Assembly (NCBI RefSeq): GCF_002218025.2 | Contig: NZ_AP018681.1 | Span: 992,001 to 1,056,000 of the forward strand | Length of the DNA: 64,000 nt | Direction of reading: 5' to 3' | Origin: Vibrio casei | GTDB taxonomy: Bacteria; Pseudomonadota; Gammaproteobacteria; Enterobacterales; Vibrionaceae | Part shown: positions 8,036 to 17,486 of the stretch, one piece after another | Layout: each line of letters starts with the position of its first letter | Position numbering within the stretch: position 1 is the stretch's first letter | Made by a program: the position numbers and the translations under genes | The notes under the pieces: generated by a model | Seen by the model: only the letters and a program-made list of their open reading frames with translations | Databases searched by the model: none | What the model was told of the DNA's origin: nothing

Positions 8036-9487
8036 CTATGCTGGCTTAAAATTACGGCCATTGTTTTTAGGATTACGCTGCGGTGTATTCGGTTTACGAG
8101 AACCTGAAGGTTGCGCCTTTGAATTTATAGCTTCACCACTATTATTGCGAGAAGCAGTATTTTGAGAAGCTGCACTTTGAGATGCCGCTGACTTTGCATT
8201 ACTGCCTGTATGGCGACGATTTTTACCTACAGGTTTATGACCACGAGCATTATCGCCAGAGCGCTGTCCATCACTATGCTGTGAAGGGCTCTTCGGTTTT
8301 TTCGGTTTTTTCGGTTTAATTGGGCGAGTATCTAATCTTGATTCTGGTAGCTTATTAACCACTGGAAATCCATCTAACTCTAAACGAGGCAGAACTTGCT
8401 TGATAAGGCGTTCAATTGAAAATAAATCATGGGCTTCGTCAGCACAAACCAAAGAAATGGCTTTACCCGTTGCCCCTGCTCGCCCAGTACGACCAATACG
8501 GTGTACGTAATCTTCAGACACATGTGGCAAATCAAAATTGACCACTTGAGGAAGTTGAGCAATATCAATACCACGCGCCGCTATATCGGTGGCAACTAAG
8601 ACGCGAACTTCACCTGTTTTAAAGTTTTCAAGTGCTTTAGTGCGAGCACCCTGGCTCTTATTTCCATGGATAGCAGCAGCACTTACACCTTTCTCTTCTA
8701 AGAAACGACTTAATCGATTAGCACCATGCTTAGTTTTGCTGAATACCAAAACTTGCTGCCAATCATTATCCTCAATTAACTTCAAAAGCATTGGCGCTTT
8801 TTTCTTTTGATCCGCAGGGTAAATACTTTGTTCCACTGTCGTTGCCGTTTGATTAGCAGGATTAACTGAAATCTCTACAGGGTTATTAACCAGCCCTTTC
8901 GCCAATTGACGAATATCATCAGAAAACGTCGCTGAAAATAATAAATTTTGTCGTTTAGCCGGTAGAAAAGATAAGATTTTACGAATATCTCGAATGAAGC
9001 CCATATCTAACATACGATCAGCTTCATCCAAAACCAACACTTCTAATTGAGAAAAACGAACCGCATTTTGATTATACAAATCCAACAAACGACCCGGCGT
9101 TGCCACTAAGACATCTGCGCCTTGACGTAATCTCATCATTTGTGGGTTAATTTTTACACCACCAAAGACAACCATCGACGTCAAACGGGTATTTTGACTA
9201 TATTGCTCGACATTTTTATGCACTTGAGCGGCAAGTTCACGTGTTGGCGTTAAAATCAGCGCACGTACTTGATTCGCCTTAGCACGCTCACCAGAAAGTA
9301 AACGTTCTAGAATAGGAAGGGTAAAACCCGCCGTTTTACCCGTACCAGTTTGAGCGGCGGCCATCACATCTTTGCCTTCAATAACAGCCGGTATTGCTTT
9401 TGCTTGAATCGGTGATGGTGTGGTGTAACCTTGTTCTTCTACCGCTTTAAGTAAAGGGGCAGATAATCCTAAAGAGGAAAAACTCAT
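8036..9487 (-). CDS. rhlE: DEAD-box ATP-dependent RNA helicase, RhlE type
   Basis: 483 residues; a cytoplasmic RNA-unwinding ATPase linked to ribosome assembly and RNA turnover. Motifs in order: [14 protein letters not shown] with GYTTPSPIQ (Q motif), AAQTGTGKT (Walker A), [30 protein letters not shown] (DEAD), FSATFSD (SAT), [14 protein letters not shown] and [12 protein letters not shown]. After about residue 380 comes a long low-complexity basic/Ser/Asn tail with a KKPKKPK stretch, likely disordered and RNA-binding. I chose the ATG at 9487 over an upstream frame extension because RhlE proteins begin MSFSSLGL. The gene and yjiH-like 9851 are divergent. Confidence 0.93.
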   Translation of the reverse strand: MSFSSLGLSAPLLKAVEEQGYTTPSPIQAKAIPAVIEGKDVMAAAQTGTGKTAGFTLPILERLLSGERAKANQVRALILTPTRELAAQVHKNVEQYSQNTRLTSMVVFGGVKINPQMMRLRQGADVLVATPGRLLDLYNQNAVRFSQLEVLVLDEADRMLDMGFIRDIRKILSFLPAKRQNLLFSATFSDDIRQLAKGLVNNPVEISVNPANQTATTVEQSIYPADQKKKAPMLLKLIEDNDWQQVLVFSKTKHGANRLSRFLEEKGVSAAAIHGNKSQGARTKALENFKTGEVRVLVATDIAARGIDIAQLPQVVNFDLPHVSEDYVHRIGRTGRAGATGKAISLVCADEAHDLFSIERLIKQVLPRLELDGFPVVNKLPESRLDTRPIKPKKPKKPKSPSQHSDGQRSGDNARGHKPVGKNRRHTGSNAKSAASQSAASQNTASRNNSGEAINSKAQPSGSRKPNTPQRNPKNNGRNFKPA

Positions 9488-9656
9488 AAATATTGATCTC
9501 GATAAAATAGAGAAAGCCAATTGGCTAATGAGGCATGAATATCAATATCGTTATATGAGGGTTACTCTGCTTTCAGGATAGGTCGCTGGAAGTGATATTA
9601 ATAATCTTGATTGAACCGCTATTCTGACTGCTTTACCTTCAAGCAGCAACAACTAT

Positions 9657-9672
9657 TGTGAGATTTGTCACA
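9657..9672. promoter_or_regulatory. Perfect CRP-type site upstream of the YjiH-family gene
   Basis: TGTGAGATTTGTCACA matches TGTGA-N6-TCACA in all ten conserved positions. It lies about 180 nt upstream of 9851 and about 170 nt upstream of divergent rhlE. Control by cAMP-CRP of the membrane protein gene is inferred. The rest of the 9488-9850 gap shows no other clear element. Confidence 0.75.
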
Positions 9673-9850
9673 TTCAGTCTAAAAGAAGTCTCTAAGAAAC
9701 CAATGAAATTCTATCAATAAATTACTTATCATCTATTTCACTTTGATTAGAAAATCGGTATTCTTGCCGCCATTGAATAAATCATGGATTGATAGTGAAT
9801 AGTTATGCGATGGATTGCACGATTTTTAAGCATTGTCATTTGAGAGCATA

Positions 9851-11239
9851 ATGAACGACACATCGACATCACAAAAAGGTTCAGCACAAGGTTACAAACA
9901 TTACCCAGCTAAAACCTACCTCACTTTTTTAATTCCATCTTTGATGGGTTTATTCCTTTTCATGGCGCCAATGAGCTATGAAGGTTCTTATACTATTCCT
10001 GTTGCGGTATTAGCCAAATCACTACAAGCATTACTAAATGACAGCATCGTAACCATTGTTACTGCTGTTATTGCCTTTATGTCAGTCGCCACTGTCGCTT
10101 GCAAACTGCTCAAGCCAAAAATCATTTCCAATAGTCCATTTTTACATACCTTAATGAACCCAAGCCCACTTTGGCTCATGGTCCGTATTGCTGGCGGTAT
10201 TATTGTGGTCATGACTTACAATCAAGTTGGACCAGAGTTTATCTGGGAAGAAAATACTGGCGGCATGGTACTCAATGGATTATTACCCACATTATTCAGC
10301 GTCTTTATTTTTGCCGGTATGTTGCTGCCTTTATTATTAAACTTCGGATTACTAGAATTATTCGGCACTTTACTCAGCAAAGTAATGCGTCCTATTTTTA
10401 ATCTACCGGGTCGTTCTGCAATTGATTGTATGGCATCTTGGCTAGGTGATGGCTCTGTGGGTATATTGTTAACCAGCAAGCAATATGAAGACAAGTTTTA
10501 TACCCAACGTGAAGCCGCGATTGTGGGCACCACCTTTTCTGCTGTTTCTATCACTTTTAGCTTAGTCGTCATCGCTCAGGTAAATTTAGAACATTTATTC
10601 ATCCCTTTTTACGGTGCGGTATGCTTAGCGGGCCTTGTTGCCGCAGTGGTTTTACCTCGCCTACCACCGCTTTGTTGGAAGAAAGATACCTTCATTGATG
10701 GTAGCGTACCCGATGTCAAAGCTGATGATTTACCGGCAGGCCATACAAACTTTTCTTGGGGTATGACACTTGCCCTGAAAAAAGCACACAACGTATCATC
10801 AATCAAAACGGTTATAGCGGAAGGCATTCGGAACGCTATCGATATGGTATTTGGTGTATTACCAGTAGTCATGGCAATGGGAACTGCCGCATTGGTGATT
10901 GCCGAGCATACATCAGTATTTTCTATCTTAGGTCAGCCTTTTATTCCATATTTAGAGCTTCTAGGCGTACCTGAAGCAGTACAAGCATCACAAACCATTG
11001 TGGTTGGCTTTGCTGATATGTTTATTCCCGCCATTCTTGCTGCGCCTATCGATAGTGACATGACACGCTTCATCATCGCTGCTATGTCAGTAACACAATT
11101 GATTTACATGTCTGAAGTTGGCGCTCTACTGCTTGGTAGCAAGATCCCCGTTTCATTATGGGAATTGTTTGTGATCTTTATTCTACGAACCTTAATTACT
11201 CTTCCAGTCATTGTTGCTGTTGCAAACTTAGTCTTTTAA
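9851..11239 (+). CDS. YjiH-family inner-membrane protein (nucleoside-recognition/Gate domain)
   Basis: 462 residues with about ten membrane helices, beginning at FLIPSLMGLFLFMAPM and ending at FVIFILRTLITLPVIVAVANLVF. The repeated glycine- and proline-rich segments (VLNGLLPTLFSVFIFAGMLLPLLLNFG and VFGVLPVVMAMGTAALVIAEHTSVF) fit the YjiH/Gate-domain proteins, putative transporters of unknown substrate. A TTG 18 nt upstream is in frame, but the ATG at 9851 has GAGAG just before it. A perfect CRP site lies upstream, and a bidirectional-type terminator follows. Confidence 0.8.
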   Translation: MNDTSTSQKGSAQGYKHYPAKTYLTFLIPSLMGLFLFMAPMSYEGSYTIPVAVLAKSLQALLNDSIVTIVTAVIAFMSVATVACKLLKPKIISNSPFLHTLMNPSPLWLMVRIAGGIIVVMTYNQVGPEFIWEENTGGMVLNGLLPTLFSVFIFAGMLLPLLLNFGLLELFGTLLSKVMRPIFNLPGRSAIDCMASWLGDGSVGILLTSKQYEDKFYTQREAAIVGTTFSAVSITFSLVVIAQVNLEHLFIPFYGAVCLAGLVAAVVLPRLPPLCWKKDTFIDGSVPDVKADDLPAGHTNFSWGMTLALKKAHNVSSIKTVIAEGIRNAIDMVFGVLPVVMAMGTAALVIAEHTSVFSILGQPFIPYLELLGVPEAVQASQTIVVGFADMFIPAILAAPIDSDMTRFIIAAMSVTQLIYMSEVGALLLGSKIPVSLWELFVIFILRTLITLPVIVAVANLVF

Positions 11240-11261
11240 TAACTTAATTTTTAAACAGAAT

Positions 11262-11292
11262 AAAAAAGTGGTTAATCATGAGCCACTTTTTT
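11262..11292. terminator. Rho-independent terminator after the YjiH-family gene
   Basis: AAAAAAGTGG and CCACTTTTTT flank an 11-nt loop. The A- and T-runs on both sides allow action on either strand, but on the plus strand it follows 11239 directly. Confidence 0.85.
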
Positions 11293-11378
11293 ATCCCTAT
11301 ATTCATGCCTATAATCCAATTGAGCGTGCTATACTATCGCGCTATTCTGTACCCACGTTTTATATTAATGGTGTACCA

Positions 11379-11735
11379 ATGAGCCAAAGCAACGAATTAC
11401 AACAATTGAATAATAGACTCGACAAGTGTCGCCATAAATTAGAAGCGGCAAAACAACGCGCTGATAAAGCCGTGATCTATCAATTCGAAACAGAAATTAA
11501 TCAAATTACAAAAAAAATCGCTCAGTTAAATCACAAGAAAAGTTACGATTTAAATAAAGAACGTAAAGCACTACTTGAAATGCCATTTAGCCGTGCACTT
11601 ACTAAAGAAGAGCAGTCGGATCAAGGAAAGCTAAAAAAATCAGTAAAGGGCCTAATTATTGTTCATCCACTGACTAAAGTAGGCAAAGAGTTAAAACTTG
11701 AAGAGATGACTGGTTTTGCTCCTAAAGAATTTTAA
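11379..11735 (+). CDS. yibL: YibL-family ribosome-associated protein
   Basis: 118 residues, highly charged, mostly coiled-coil at the N-terminus (ELQQLNNRLDKCRHKLEAAKQRADKAVIYQFETEINQITKKIAQL), then a basic region and the conserved end GKELKLEEMTGFAPKEF. YibL in E. coli co-purifies with ribosomal particles; its role is not defined. The frame is open 37 codons further upstream across the preceding terminator, which argues for the ATG at 11379 where the family sequence begins. Confidence 0.87.
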   Translation: MSQSNELQQLNNRLDKCRHKLEAAKQRADKAVIYQFETEINQITKKIAQLNHKKSYDLNKERKALLEMPFSRALTKEEQSDQGKLKKSVKGLIIVHPLTKVGKELKLEEMTGFAPKEF

Positions 11736-11758
11736 GTAGAATACAACTTCTATATTAT

Positions 11759-11809
11759 AAGGATGGTGCAACCAAGGTTTTGTAAACTTGGTGTTTATCG
11801 TCCTTTTTT
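11759..11809 (+). terminator. Rho-independent terminator after yibL
   Basis: Inner stem ACCAAG/CTTGGT and outer AAGGA/TCCTT, followed by a run of six T on the plus strand. Confidence 0.75.
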
Positions 11810-11842
11810 GTATCCATTAATTAATATGATTTGTGTAATCCC

Positions 11843-12553
11843 ATGAATAAAAGCCTTATTACTAACCTTGCTGCTTTAGTTTTACTTGCTATCGGTTACT
11901 TCTCCCAACAAACCATTGTACTTTATGCTGGTGTTTTTGCTTTTTCTGGCGCGGTCACAAACTGGCTTGCCATTCATATGCTATTTGAAAAAATACCTGG
12001 CTTATACGGTTCAGGTGTTATCCCTGCACGATTTGAAGAGTTTAAATCTGCTATTAAACAATTAATGATGACGCAGTTTTTCACCGAAAAAAATATTGAT
12101 AAGTTTTTGAGTAAAGAAATGGCGACGGGACAAGGATTTGATTTAAAGCCGGTAATCGAAAAAATTGATTTAGAGCCAACCTTTGACTCGTTAACCGAAG
12201 TAATCCTTAACTCTTCTTTCGGTGGCATGCTTGCTATGTTCGGTGGTGCTGAAGCACTTCAGCCATTGAAACAACCTTTTGTTGAAAAAATGCAAGAATC
12301 GATCTTAGACATAAGTCAAAGCGATCAAGTTAAAGCTGCATTAAAAGCGCAATTAGAACAGCCCTCCATGCTTAATGATATTCAAGCAAATATCGAAAAC
12401 ATCATTGACCAACGTTTAAATGAGTTAACCCCTAAAATGGTGAAAGACATCATTCAAACAATGATAAAACAACACCTTGGCTGGTTAGTGATTTGGGGGG
12501 GCGTATTTGGTGGCTTAATTGGCATAATCTCTGCCTTGATCAGTGCGACATAA
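11843..12553 (+). CDS. DUF445-family membrane protein
   Basis: 236 residues. Two N-terminal helices (LITNLAALVLLAIGYF and IVLYAGVFAFSGAVTNWLAIHMLF), a cytoplasmic or periplasmic helical middle with FDLKPVIEKIDLEPTFDSL, and a C-terminal helix LVIWGGVFGGLIGIISALIS. The GAVTNWLAIHMLFEK segment and the GxGVIPxRFEEFK pattern are DUF445 hallmarks. The function is unknown. No strong ribosome site is visible; the ATG follows a short in-frame TTG extension. Confidence 0.85.
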   Translation: MNKSLITNLAALVLLAIGYFSQQTIVLYAGVFAFSGAVTNWLAIHMLFEKIPGLYGSGVIPARFEEFKSAIKQLMMTQFFTEKNIDKFLSKEMATGQGFDLKPVIEKIDLEPTFDSLTEVILNSSFGGMLAMFGGAEALQPLKQPFVEKMQESILDISQSDQVKAALKAQLEQPSMLNDIQANIENIIDQRLNELTPKMVKDIIQTMIKQHLGWLVIWGGVFGGLIGIISALISAT

Positions 12554-12590
12554 CATCATACGCTAAAGCAAGCATCTAAAAATTCGAATC

Positions 12591-12636
12591 AAAAACACCG
12601 AGCTTATTCAACAACACTAAGATCGGTGTTTTTTTA
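12591..12636. terminator. Bidirectional terminator between convergent DUF445 and GST genes
   Basis: AAAAACACCGA (12591-12601) and TCGGTGTTTTTTT form an 11-bp stem with poly-A before and poly-T after, so it can stop both converging transcripts. Confidence 0.88.
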
Positions 12637-12654
12637 TAACTATTTTGCGTCAAT

Positions 12655-13305
12655 TTAGCCTTTCATATTCACCATTAACGCTTTATCTGAAGCAATACGA
12701 TTTTGAAATAATGGTGAAGCAAGTAAACCTTCAACATACGCGGCATAATTCGGCCAACAAGTGGCGTCAACGGTATAACCAATCGAATAAACACTGACCA
12801 TCAATGCTCCGATTGAAATATCAGCCATAGAAAGCGCATCACCAACCAAATACCCGCTTTGCCCTACTTGAGAATCAAGGTAACCGTAAACTTTTGGCAT
12901 TTCTTCGCGCAATACCTTTTCGATACGCTCTTGATCCGGTTCTCCCAAACCTAACATTCCTTTTACTACCAGCTCAAAGAAAATAGGCCCTGTAACTGTC
13001 ACTAACACCGTATCCGAATACTCTTCAAACCAGCGCGCTTTCGCTTTTAAAGCTGCACTATTAGGGAATAAAGATGCACCTGAGTAACGTTCTTCAATAT
13101 ATTCACAGATAACCGTAGAATCAGCTAAAGTAACTTCGTCACTTTGAAAAGCAGGAATTTTCCCAAGTGGGCTTAACTTTTCAAAACCATCGGGTTTATG
13201 TGCTGGAGAGACTTGTTCAATCGAAAAATCGACACCTTTTGCTTCAAGAGCAAGAATGACTTTACGAGTAAATGGAGAGAATTGACTACCGTAAACTTTT
13301 GCCAT
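12655..13305 (-). CDS. Glutathione S-transferase family protein
   Basis: 216 residues. A thioredoxin-like N-terminal domain begins MAKVYGSQFSPFTRKVILALEAKGVDF, with Ser/Thr near the expected catalytic position. The glutathione-binding LSPLGKIPAF and ADSTVICEYIEE (the Ser of the S-x-I pattern) follow. An all-helical C-terminal domain has the conserved LSMADISIGALM. The substrate is unknown; such proteins conjugate or reduce electrophiles. AAGGA lies about 9 nt before the ATG. It stands alone. Confidence 0.92.
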   Translation of the reverse strand: MAKVYGSQFSPFTRKVILALEAKGVDFSIEQVSPAHKPDGFEKLSPLGKIPAFQSDEVTLADSTVICEYIEERYSGASLFPNSAALKAKARWFEEYSDTVLVTVTGPIFFELVVKGMLGLGEPDQERIEKVLREEMPKVYGYLDSQVGQSGYLVGDALSMADISIGALMVSVYSIGYTVDATCWPNYAAYVEGLLASPLFQNRIASDKALMVNMKG

Positions 13306-13525
13306 GACCTAATCCTTTTATTAAAAATACACTCAACGCTTTTTATCGATACTACTGTAGGCGTTTTTTTAATAAAAGACAGCTGTTTATCATTCAAGAG
13401 AGGGAACATCCTCTATTACGATAAGTTTTTTGATGTTGCTTTCAACTATCTTGTCGAGTTATCTTAATAATGTCATTATTATCAACATGATTTCTTTCTC
13501 CCATCAATAAAAGTACTGCATTATT

Positions 13526-14047
13526 ATGAAGAATTTCAATACGAGCGAAACCACTACTGAATATGAATATGTCGGCTTTTGGGCCCGCAGTGCTGCAATG
13601 ATGATCGATACTGTTTTATTTTCTATCGTTTTATTTTTTATCCCACTACCGGGCATAAACCAACAAAGCCAAAGTACCTCAACGCAAAGCGTCGACGCTT
13701 TCTCTAGCTCTTGGGCTGGTTCTTTAAGCATGGATTCGTTATGGGGATACTTACCATTGATGATCATTACCATTTTATTTTGGCGATATCGTTCAGCAAC
13801 ACCGGGGAAAATGTTATTTAAAGCAAAAGTAGTTGATGCAAAAACAGGGCAACCATTAACCACTCTGCAATCTTGTATTCGTTATCTTGGTTACTATGTT
13901 TCCATTTTATTGTTTATGCTCGGTTTTATCTGGGTTGCTTTCGATAAGCGTAAACAAGGTTTTCATGACAAATTGGCTGGTAGTGTTGTTATTCGACCTA
14001 AAACGGGTACTTTTAAGCCAAATACATTTAAAGACAACGCAAAATAA
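13526..14047 (+). CDS. RDD-family membrane protein
   Basis: 173 residues. The N-terminal FWARSAAMMIDTVLFSIVLFFI carries the RDD signature (R..A...D). Further helices are LPLMIITILFW and YLGYYVSILLFMLGFIWVAF. The GKMLFKAKVVDAKTGQPLT and RKQGFHDKLAGSVVI segments are typical. RDD proteins are small, three-helix membrane proteins of uncertain role, some linked to Na+/H+ exchange. The ribosome site is weak. Confidence 0.88.
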   Translation: MKNFNTSETTTEYEYVGFWARSAAMMIDTVLFSIVLFFIPLPGINQQSQSTSTQSVDAFSSSWAGSLSMDSLWGYLPLMIITILFWRYRSATPGKMLFKAKVVDAKTGQPLTTLQSCIRYLGYYVSILLFMLGFIWVAFDKRKQGFHDKLAGSVVIRPKTGTFKPNTFKDNAK

Positions 14048-14200
14048 AGACAATATATTAAACCACTCAGGGACCATTTAGAAATACATGGCCTAAGCCT
14101 GAACAAAACTAATGTTTTCTTTACTAAAAATAGCCTACATTGAAAATATACTTAAAGAGTATTTCCTTTTTAGCTCCTACAGTAAAAAACAGGGGTTACA

Positions 14201-14440
14201 ATGCCTAATTATCAACCTATTGCTTGCAGTATATATGATGAATATGAACTCGCTTGCCTACATCACGACCGCCTTAATATTCAATTAAAAATAGGGGGAA
14301 ATATTCAAGCAACCGCGATTAATGTCTACCATGAGAAAAATACTGGTGAATGGTTGGAAATTGAAGTTAAAAGTGCTAACGGGCAAAAAGAAAGGCAACG
14401 GATCCGATTGGATCACATTGCCTCATTCCAAAAAATATAG
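14201..14440 (+). CDS. rof: Rho-binding antiterminator Rof (YaeO family)
   Basis: 79 residues. YQPIACSIYDEYELACLHH followed by a short beta-barrel with IRLDHIASF matches the Rof/YaeO pattern, in which the protein binds Rho and blocks its RNA entry, lowering Rho-dependent termination. AGGGG lies 5 nt before the ATG. It stands alone between RDD and MFS genes. Assignment rests on the N-terminal motif and the size. Confidence 0.85.
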   Translation: MPNYQPIACSIYDEYELACLHHDRLNIQLKIGGNIQATAINVYHEKNTGEWLEIEVKSANGQKERQRIRLDHIASFQKI

Positions 14441-14457
14441 AATTCGTTTATGGTTAG

Positions 14458-15687
14458 TTACTTCTCTAGCGTCTCACTACCCCATTTGAATTTACAGACT
14501 TCATTTCCTGGTTTTGGTATACAAGGTATATTACACGACAGTACTAAAGATACGATAGCCATCGCAGCACCAATGTAAAAAACAGCCGCCGGAGAGTGCA
14601 GCCACAGCAAACCAAAAGTAATAGGTATGATAACCGCCGCAATATGATTAATCGTAAAACTCACCCCTGCCGTTGATGCCATATCCTGTGGATCTGCAAT
14701 TTTTTGCAAGTATGTTTTCATCGCTAAAGCAAGTGCAAAGAATAAATGATCAATAACATACAACCCTGCAGCAATATGTTCATTTTGAACCAAAGCATAG
14801 CCCACAAACACACAAATCAAGCCGCAGTATTCAAAAATAAGCGCCTTACGCTCCCCAACTACACCAATAAACTGACCAATTTTTTTAGCAAATAGGAAAT
14901 TGAAGACATAATTGATTAAAAACAGTAGCGTAATATCTGCCGCAGAATAATGAAATTTTTCCACCATCAAAAATCCGGCAAATACAGTAAAGATTTGGCG
15001 ACGAGCACCACTCATGAAAGTTAACGCATAGTACAGCCAATAACGCTTTCTTAAAACTAAGTTTTTATTTTGAATCGTCGTAGATTCAAACTGAGGGAAT
15101 GCAAGCCACATAAATAATGTCACGACTAACGCCACCCCACCCATGATTAAATACACATGCCAATAATCTAATTTAAAGATTTCTAACATCATCCATAAGT
15201 TGCCATAAGTCAGCAGCGATGCCAAAGCTCCAACTGAAATCAACTTTCCTAAAAATTCAGGAGCTTCTTCTTTGCTTAGCCATTGAAGTGATAGTGATTG
15301 TTTTAAGGTTTCAAAATAATGAAATCCTGTCGACATCAATAAGGTTGTCATGAGTAAACCTAAGACCGATGGGAAAAAGCCCGTAATCGCAATCCCGACA
15401 GACAACATGGCTAATGCGACAATCATGAATTTTTGTTCACGAATAAACAACAAAACAAACACCACCGTAAAGGCCAAAAATCCTGGGATCTCACGGACAC
15501 TTTGAAGTAACCCGATATCTGCCCCCGTAAAAGCGGCCTTTTCTATCACAAAATTATTTAGTAGAGCCATCCAACTTGCAAACGCAATAGGCACTACAAT
15601 AGACACTAGCATTAGGAAATTTTGTGGCGTCCTCCAACTTTCTGCTTTTGATGGCTCTGTTGAAGATGAAATAGAAGGGTTTGACAT
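14458..15687 (-). CDS. Major facilitator superfamily transporter
   Basis: 409 residues with about 12 membrane helices. A loop after helix 2 and the central cytoplasmic loop (FPQFESTTIQNKNLVLRKRYW) split two six-helix halves. The classical GxxxDRxGRR motif is not obvious; LQSVREIPGF sits at the corresponding place. Substrate unknown. AAGGA is 6 nt before the ATG. It follows the M23 peptidase on the same strand but a strong terminator separates them. Confidence 0.82.
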   Translation of the reverse strand: MSNPSISSSTEPSKAESWRTPQNFLMLVSIVVPIAFASWMALLNNFVIEKAAFTGADIGLLQSVREIPGFLAFTVVFVLLFIREQKFMIVALAMLSVGIAITGFFPSVLGLLMTTLLMSTGFHYFETLKQSLSLQWLSKEEAPEFLGKLISVGALASLLTYGNLWMMLEIFKLDYWHVYLIMGGVALVVTLFMWLAFPQFESTTIQNKNLVLRKRYWLYYALTFMSGARRQIFTVFAGFLMVEKFHYSAADITLLFLINYVFNFLFAKKIGQFIGVVGERKALIFEYCGLICVFVGYALVQNEHIAAGLYVIDHLFFALALAMKTYLQKIADPQDMASTAGVSFTINHIAAVIIPITFGLLWLHSPAAVFYIGAAMAIVSLVLSCNIPCIPKPGNEVCKFKWGSETLEK

Positions 15688-15714
15688 GCAGAATCCTTAG
15701 CATTAAAAGTGGAA

Positions 15715-15749
15715 TAAAAAAAGAGCAAGTGAGAATATCACTTGCTCTT
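15715..15749 (-). terminator. Rho-independent terminator of the M23 peptidase gene
   Basis: Arms AAGAGCAAGTGA (15721-15732) and TCACTTGCTCTT (15738-15749) with a 5-nt loop, followed on the minus strand by seven T. Confidence 0.92.
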
Positions 15750-15769
15750 GTTAAATCCTATTCAACCCA

Positions 15770-17101
15770 TTAATTACTTGCTAAAGATTCATTCTTTGCT
15801 TTTTCAACCAAAGCCAATTGTTCAGCGGCTTTAAATTGAGTATTAATGTCTTTTACCTGCTTTTCAAAGGCTAATTTTTCTTTCTTAGGAATCGAGGTGG
15901 CCATTGGAATCTTCGCTGTTAAGAAATTCACAGGATGATTACCGATAATGAACTCATAATGTAAATGGGGCCCAGTCACTCGCCCTGTTGCTCCCGATTT
16001 AGCAATCACCTGCCCACGACGAACAGCTTGACCTTGATGAACCAAAATTTTACTCAAGTGCAAATAACGTGTACGGTAAGTCGAACCATGTTGAATCACC
16101 ACATATTTACCAGCATAAGGGTGGTTCGTTGTCAGCGTCACGATTCCGTCTCCTGTTGCCATCACATCCGTTCCCGTTGGGCTCGCAATATCAGTACCAT
16201 TATGAGGAGCTAAACGGTGAGTCACTGGGTGCAAGCGATGCGCATCAAACGGTGAACTAATGCGGTAATGTTGTCTTAATGGCCAGCGTAAGAAGGCACG
16301 CTGTAGGCTATCCCCATTGCGGTCATAATATTGACCATCTTTGTGTAAGTAAGCACTAATTATACGACCACGGTTATAAATACGAATAGCATCAATTTCT
16401 CGATTACCACTGGCGATACCATTAATGAATTGACGTTTTTGTAGAATTTCGAATTTATCGCCAGCACGAAGATCCCGAACAAAATTCAACTTATCTTTCA
16501 ATAGCTGAGTAATTTGCACGATTTCAGCACTTGAAACACCATGTGGATAAACCGATGTTGAAAAACTACCCTTAATTTCCCCCACTAATGGGTACGATTT
16601 CCATTCGCCGGGTAAATTAATTTCATCAAAAGTGTAACTACCATCATCACTGTTACGAGTGAAAACGACTTTATCGGCCAGAGTAAACTCAACTTCGAGT
16701 TTAGTAAGATGCGTTTCGTCTTCATCCATCCACACTTTTAAAGTATCACCAGGTCGTAATGTATCGAGTGTTAAATGGTTTTGGTCAGTTTCCATCACAC
16801 TTAACATATCGCTATAAGGCACGCCTAAACGCCCCAAAATGCTACTTAAATTATCACCATCTTGAATCTGATAAGAGTAAAGTGGTACGTTTTCATCCAC
16901 ATAAGTTGGTTGCGTTTCAGCTACCGCTTTCGCTTCATTCGACAAAATTTTATCAATATCAAGCGGAACGGATTTTCTACCGTTATTCGATTCTGCCATA
17001 ATGATTAAAATGATAAGAAGCGCAACAAAGGCGGCGCCAATTTTAAGCATCAATGGGAAATGACGGTGTTGACGAAATTGTGAAAAAAATTGTTTGGACA
17101 T
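15770..17101 (-). CDS. mepM: M23-family murein endopeptidase (MepM/OapA-like)
   Basis: 443 residues; acts in the periplasm on peptidoglycan cross-links. An N-terminal membrane anchor (LMLKIGAAFVALLIILIIMA) is followed by an OapA/LysM-like region (YSYQIQDGDNLSSILGRLGV). The C-terminal peptidase_M23 domain shows the zinc-site motifs HNGTDIASPTGTDV and HLHYEF, plus HLSK in between. E. coli MepM cleaves D-Ala-mDap cross-links to allow cell growth; the same role is likely. The ATG at 17101 is favoured over a TTG 24 nt upstream because homologues start near MSKQ. Own terminator downstream. Confidence 0.9.
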   Translation of the reverse strand: MSKQFFSQFRQHRHFPLMLKIGAAFVALLIILIIMAESNNGRKSVPLDIDKILSNEAKAVAETQPTYVDENVPLYSYQIQDGDNLSSILGRLGVPYSDMLSVMETDQNHLTLDTLRPGDTLKVWMDEDETHLTKLEVEFTLADKVVFTRNSDDGSYTFDEINLPGEWKSYPLVGEIKGSFSTSVYPHGVSSAEIVQITQLLKDKLNFVRDLRAGDKFEILQKRQFINGIASGNREIDAIRIYNRGRIISAYLHKDGQYYDRNGDSLQRAFLRWPLRQHYRISSPFDAHRLHPVTHRLAPHNGTDIASPTGTDVMATGDGIVTLTTNHPYAGKYVVIQHGSTYRTRYLHLSKILVHQGQAVRRGQVIAKSGATGRVTGPHLHYEFIIGNHPVNFLTAKIPMATSIPKKEKLAFEKQVKDINTQFKAAEQLALVEKAKNESLASN

Positions 17102-17408
17102 AGTACTAAGTATCTGTGTTCCCAACGAGTAGGAAAGTTTAGGAGTTCGACCTTACAGTCATATGTGCATTAAAAAATAAATGCTGTATTCATTGACCAT
17201 TTTTAATCAATAAGTTCAAAATTCGGGCGTAAATGTAACTTAATTTTACAATGAAAGCGATAAAATAGACGTTTCTACGCTGTTTTTATGCTTTATCGAA
17301 AGGCTAAAAACGAAAAATCAATAAACTGTACAAAGTATTAACGTGTTCATTAAATCACACTAACGAAACCCACTACCTACCTTAACTTTAATGCTGTCAT
17401 AACCTTAC
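17102..17408. other. Intergenic gap upstream of mepM and downstream of ureG
   Basis: About 300 nt, AT-rich, with no coding frame I would support. It holds the mepM promoter region on the minus strand. No clear operator was seen. Confidence 0.5.
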
Positions 17409-17443
17409 CATGCTTATTTGGCAATCACCGCCAAATAAGCATG
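17409..17443. repeat. 14-bp perfect hairpin downstream of ureG
   Basis: CATGCTTATTTGGC (17409-17422) and GCCAAATAAGCATG (17430-17443) with a 7-nt loop. There is no T-run on either side, so it is not a standard terminator. It may protect the 3' end of the urease mRNA or act with Rho. Confidence 0.75.
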
Positions 17444-17486
17444 AATCAAATGCAATATGCCTTACCTGTCTACGGTAAAATCATCC

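Noticed and set aside
8589..8810. Open frame antisense to rhlE
   Set aside because: Shadow frame inside a well-conserved helicase core.
11268..11378. 37-codon N-terminal extension of yibL
   Set aside because: It overlaps the terminator of the previous gene, and the conserved YibL sequence begins at 11379.
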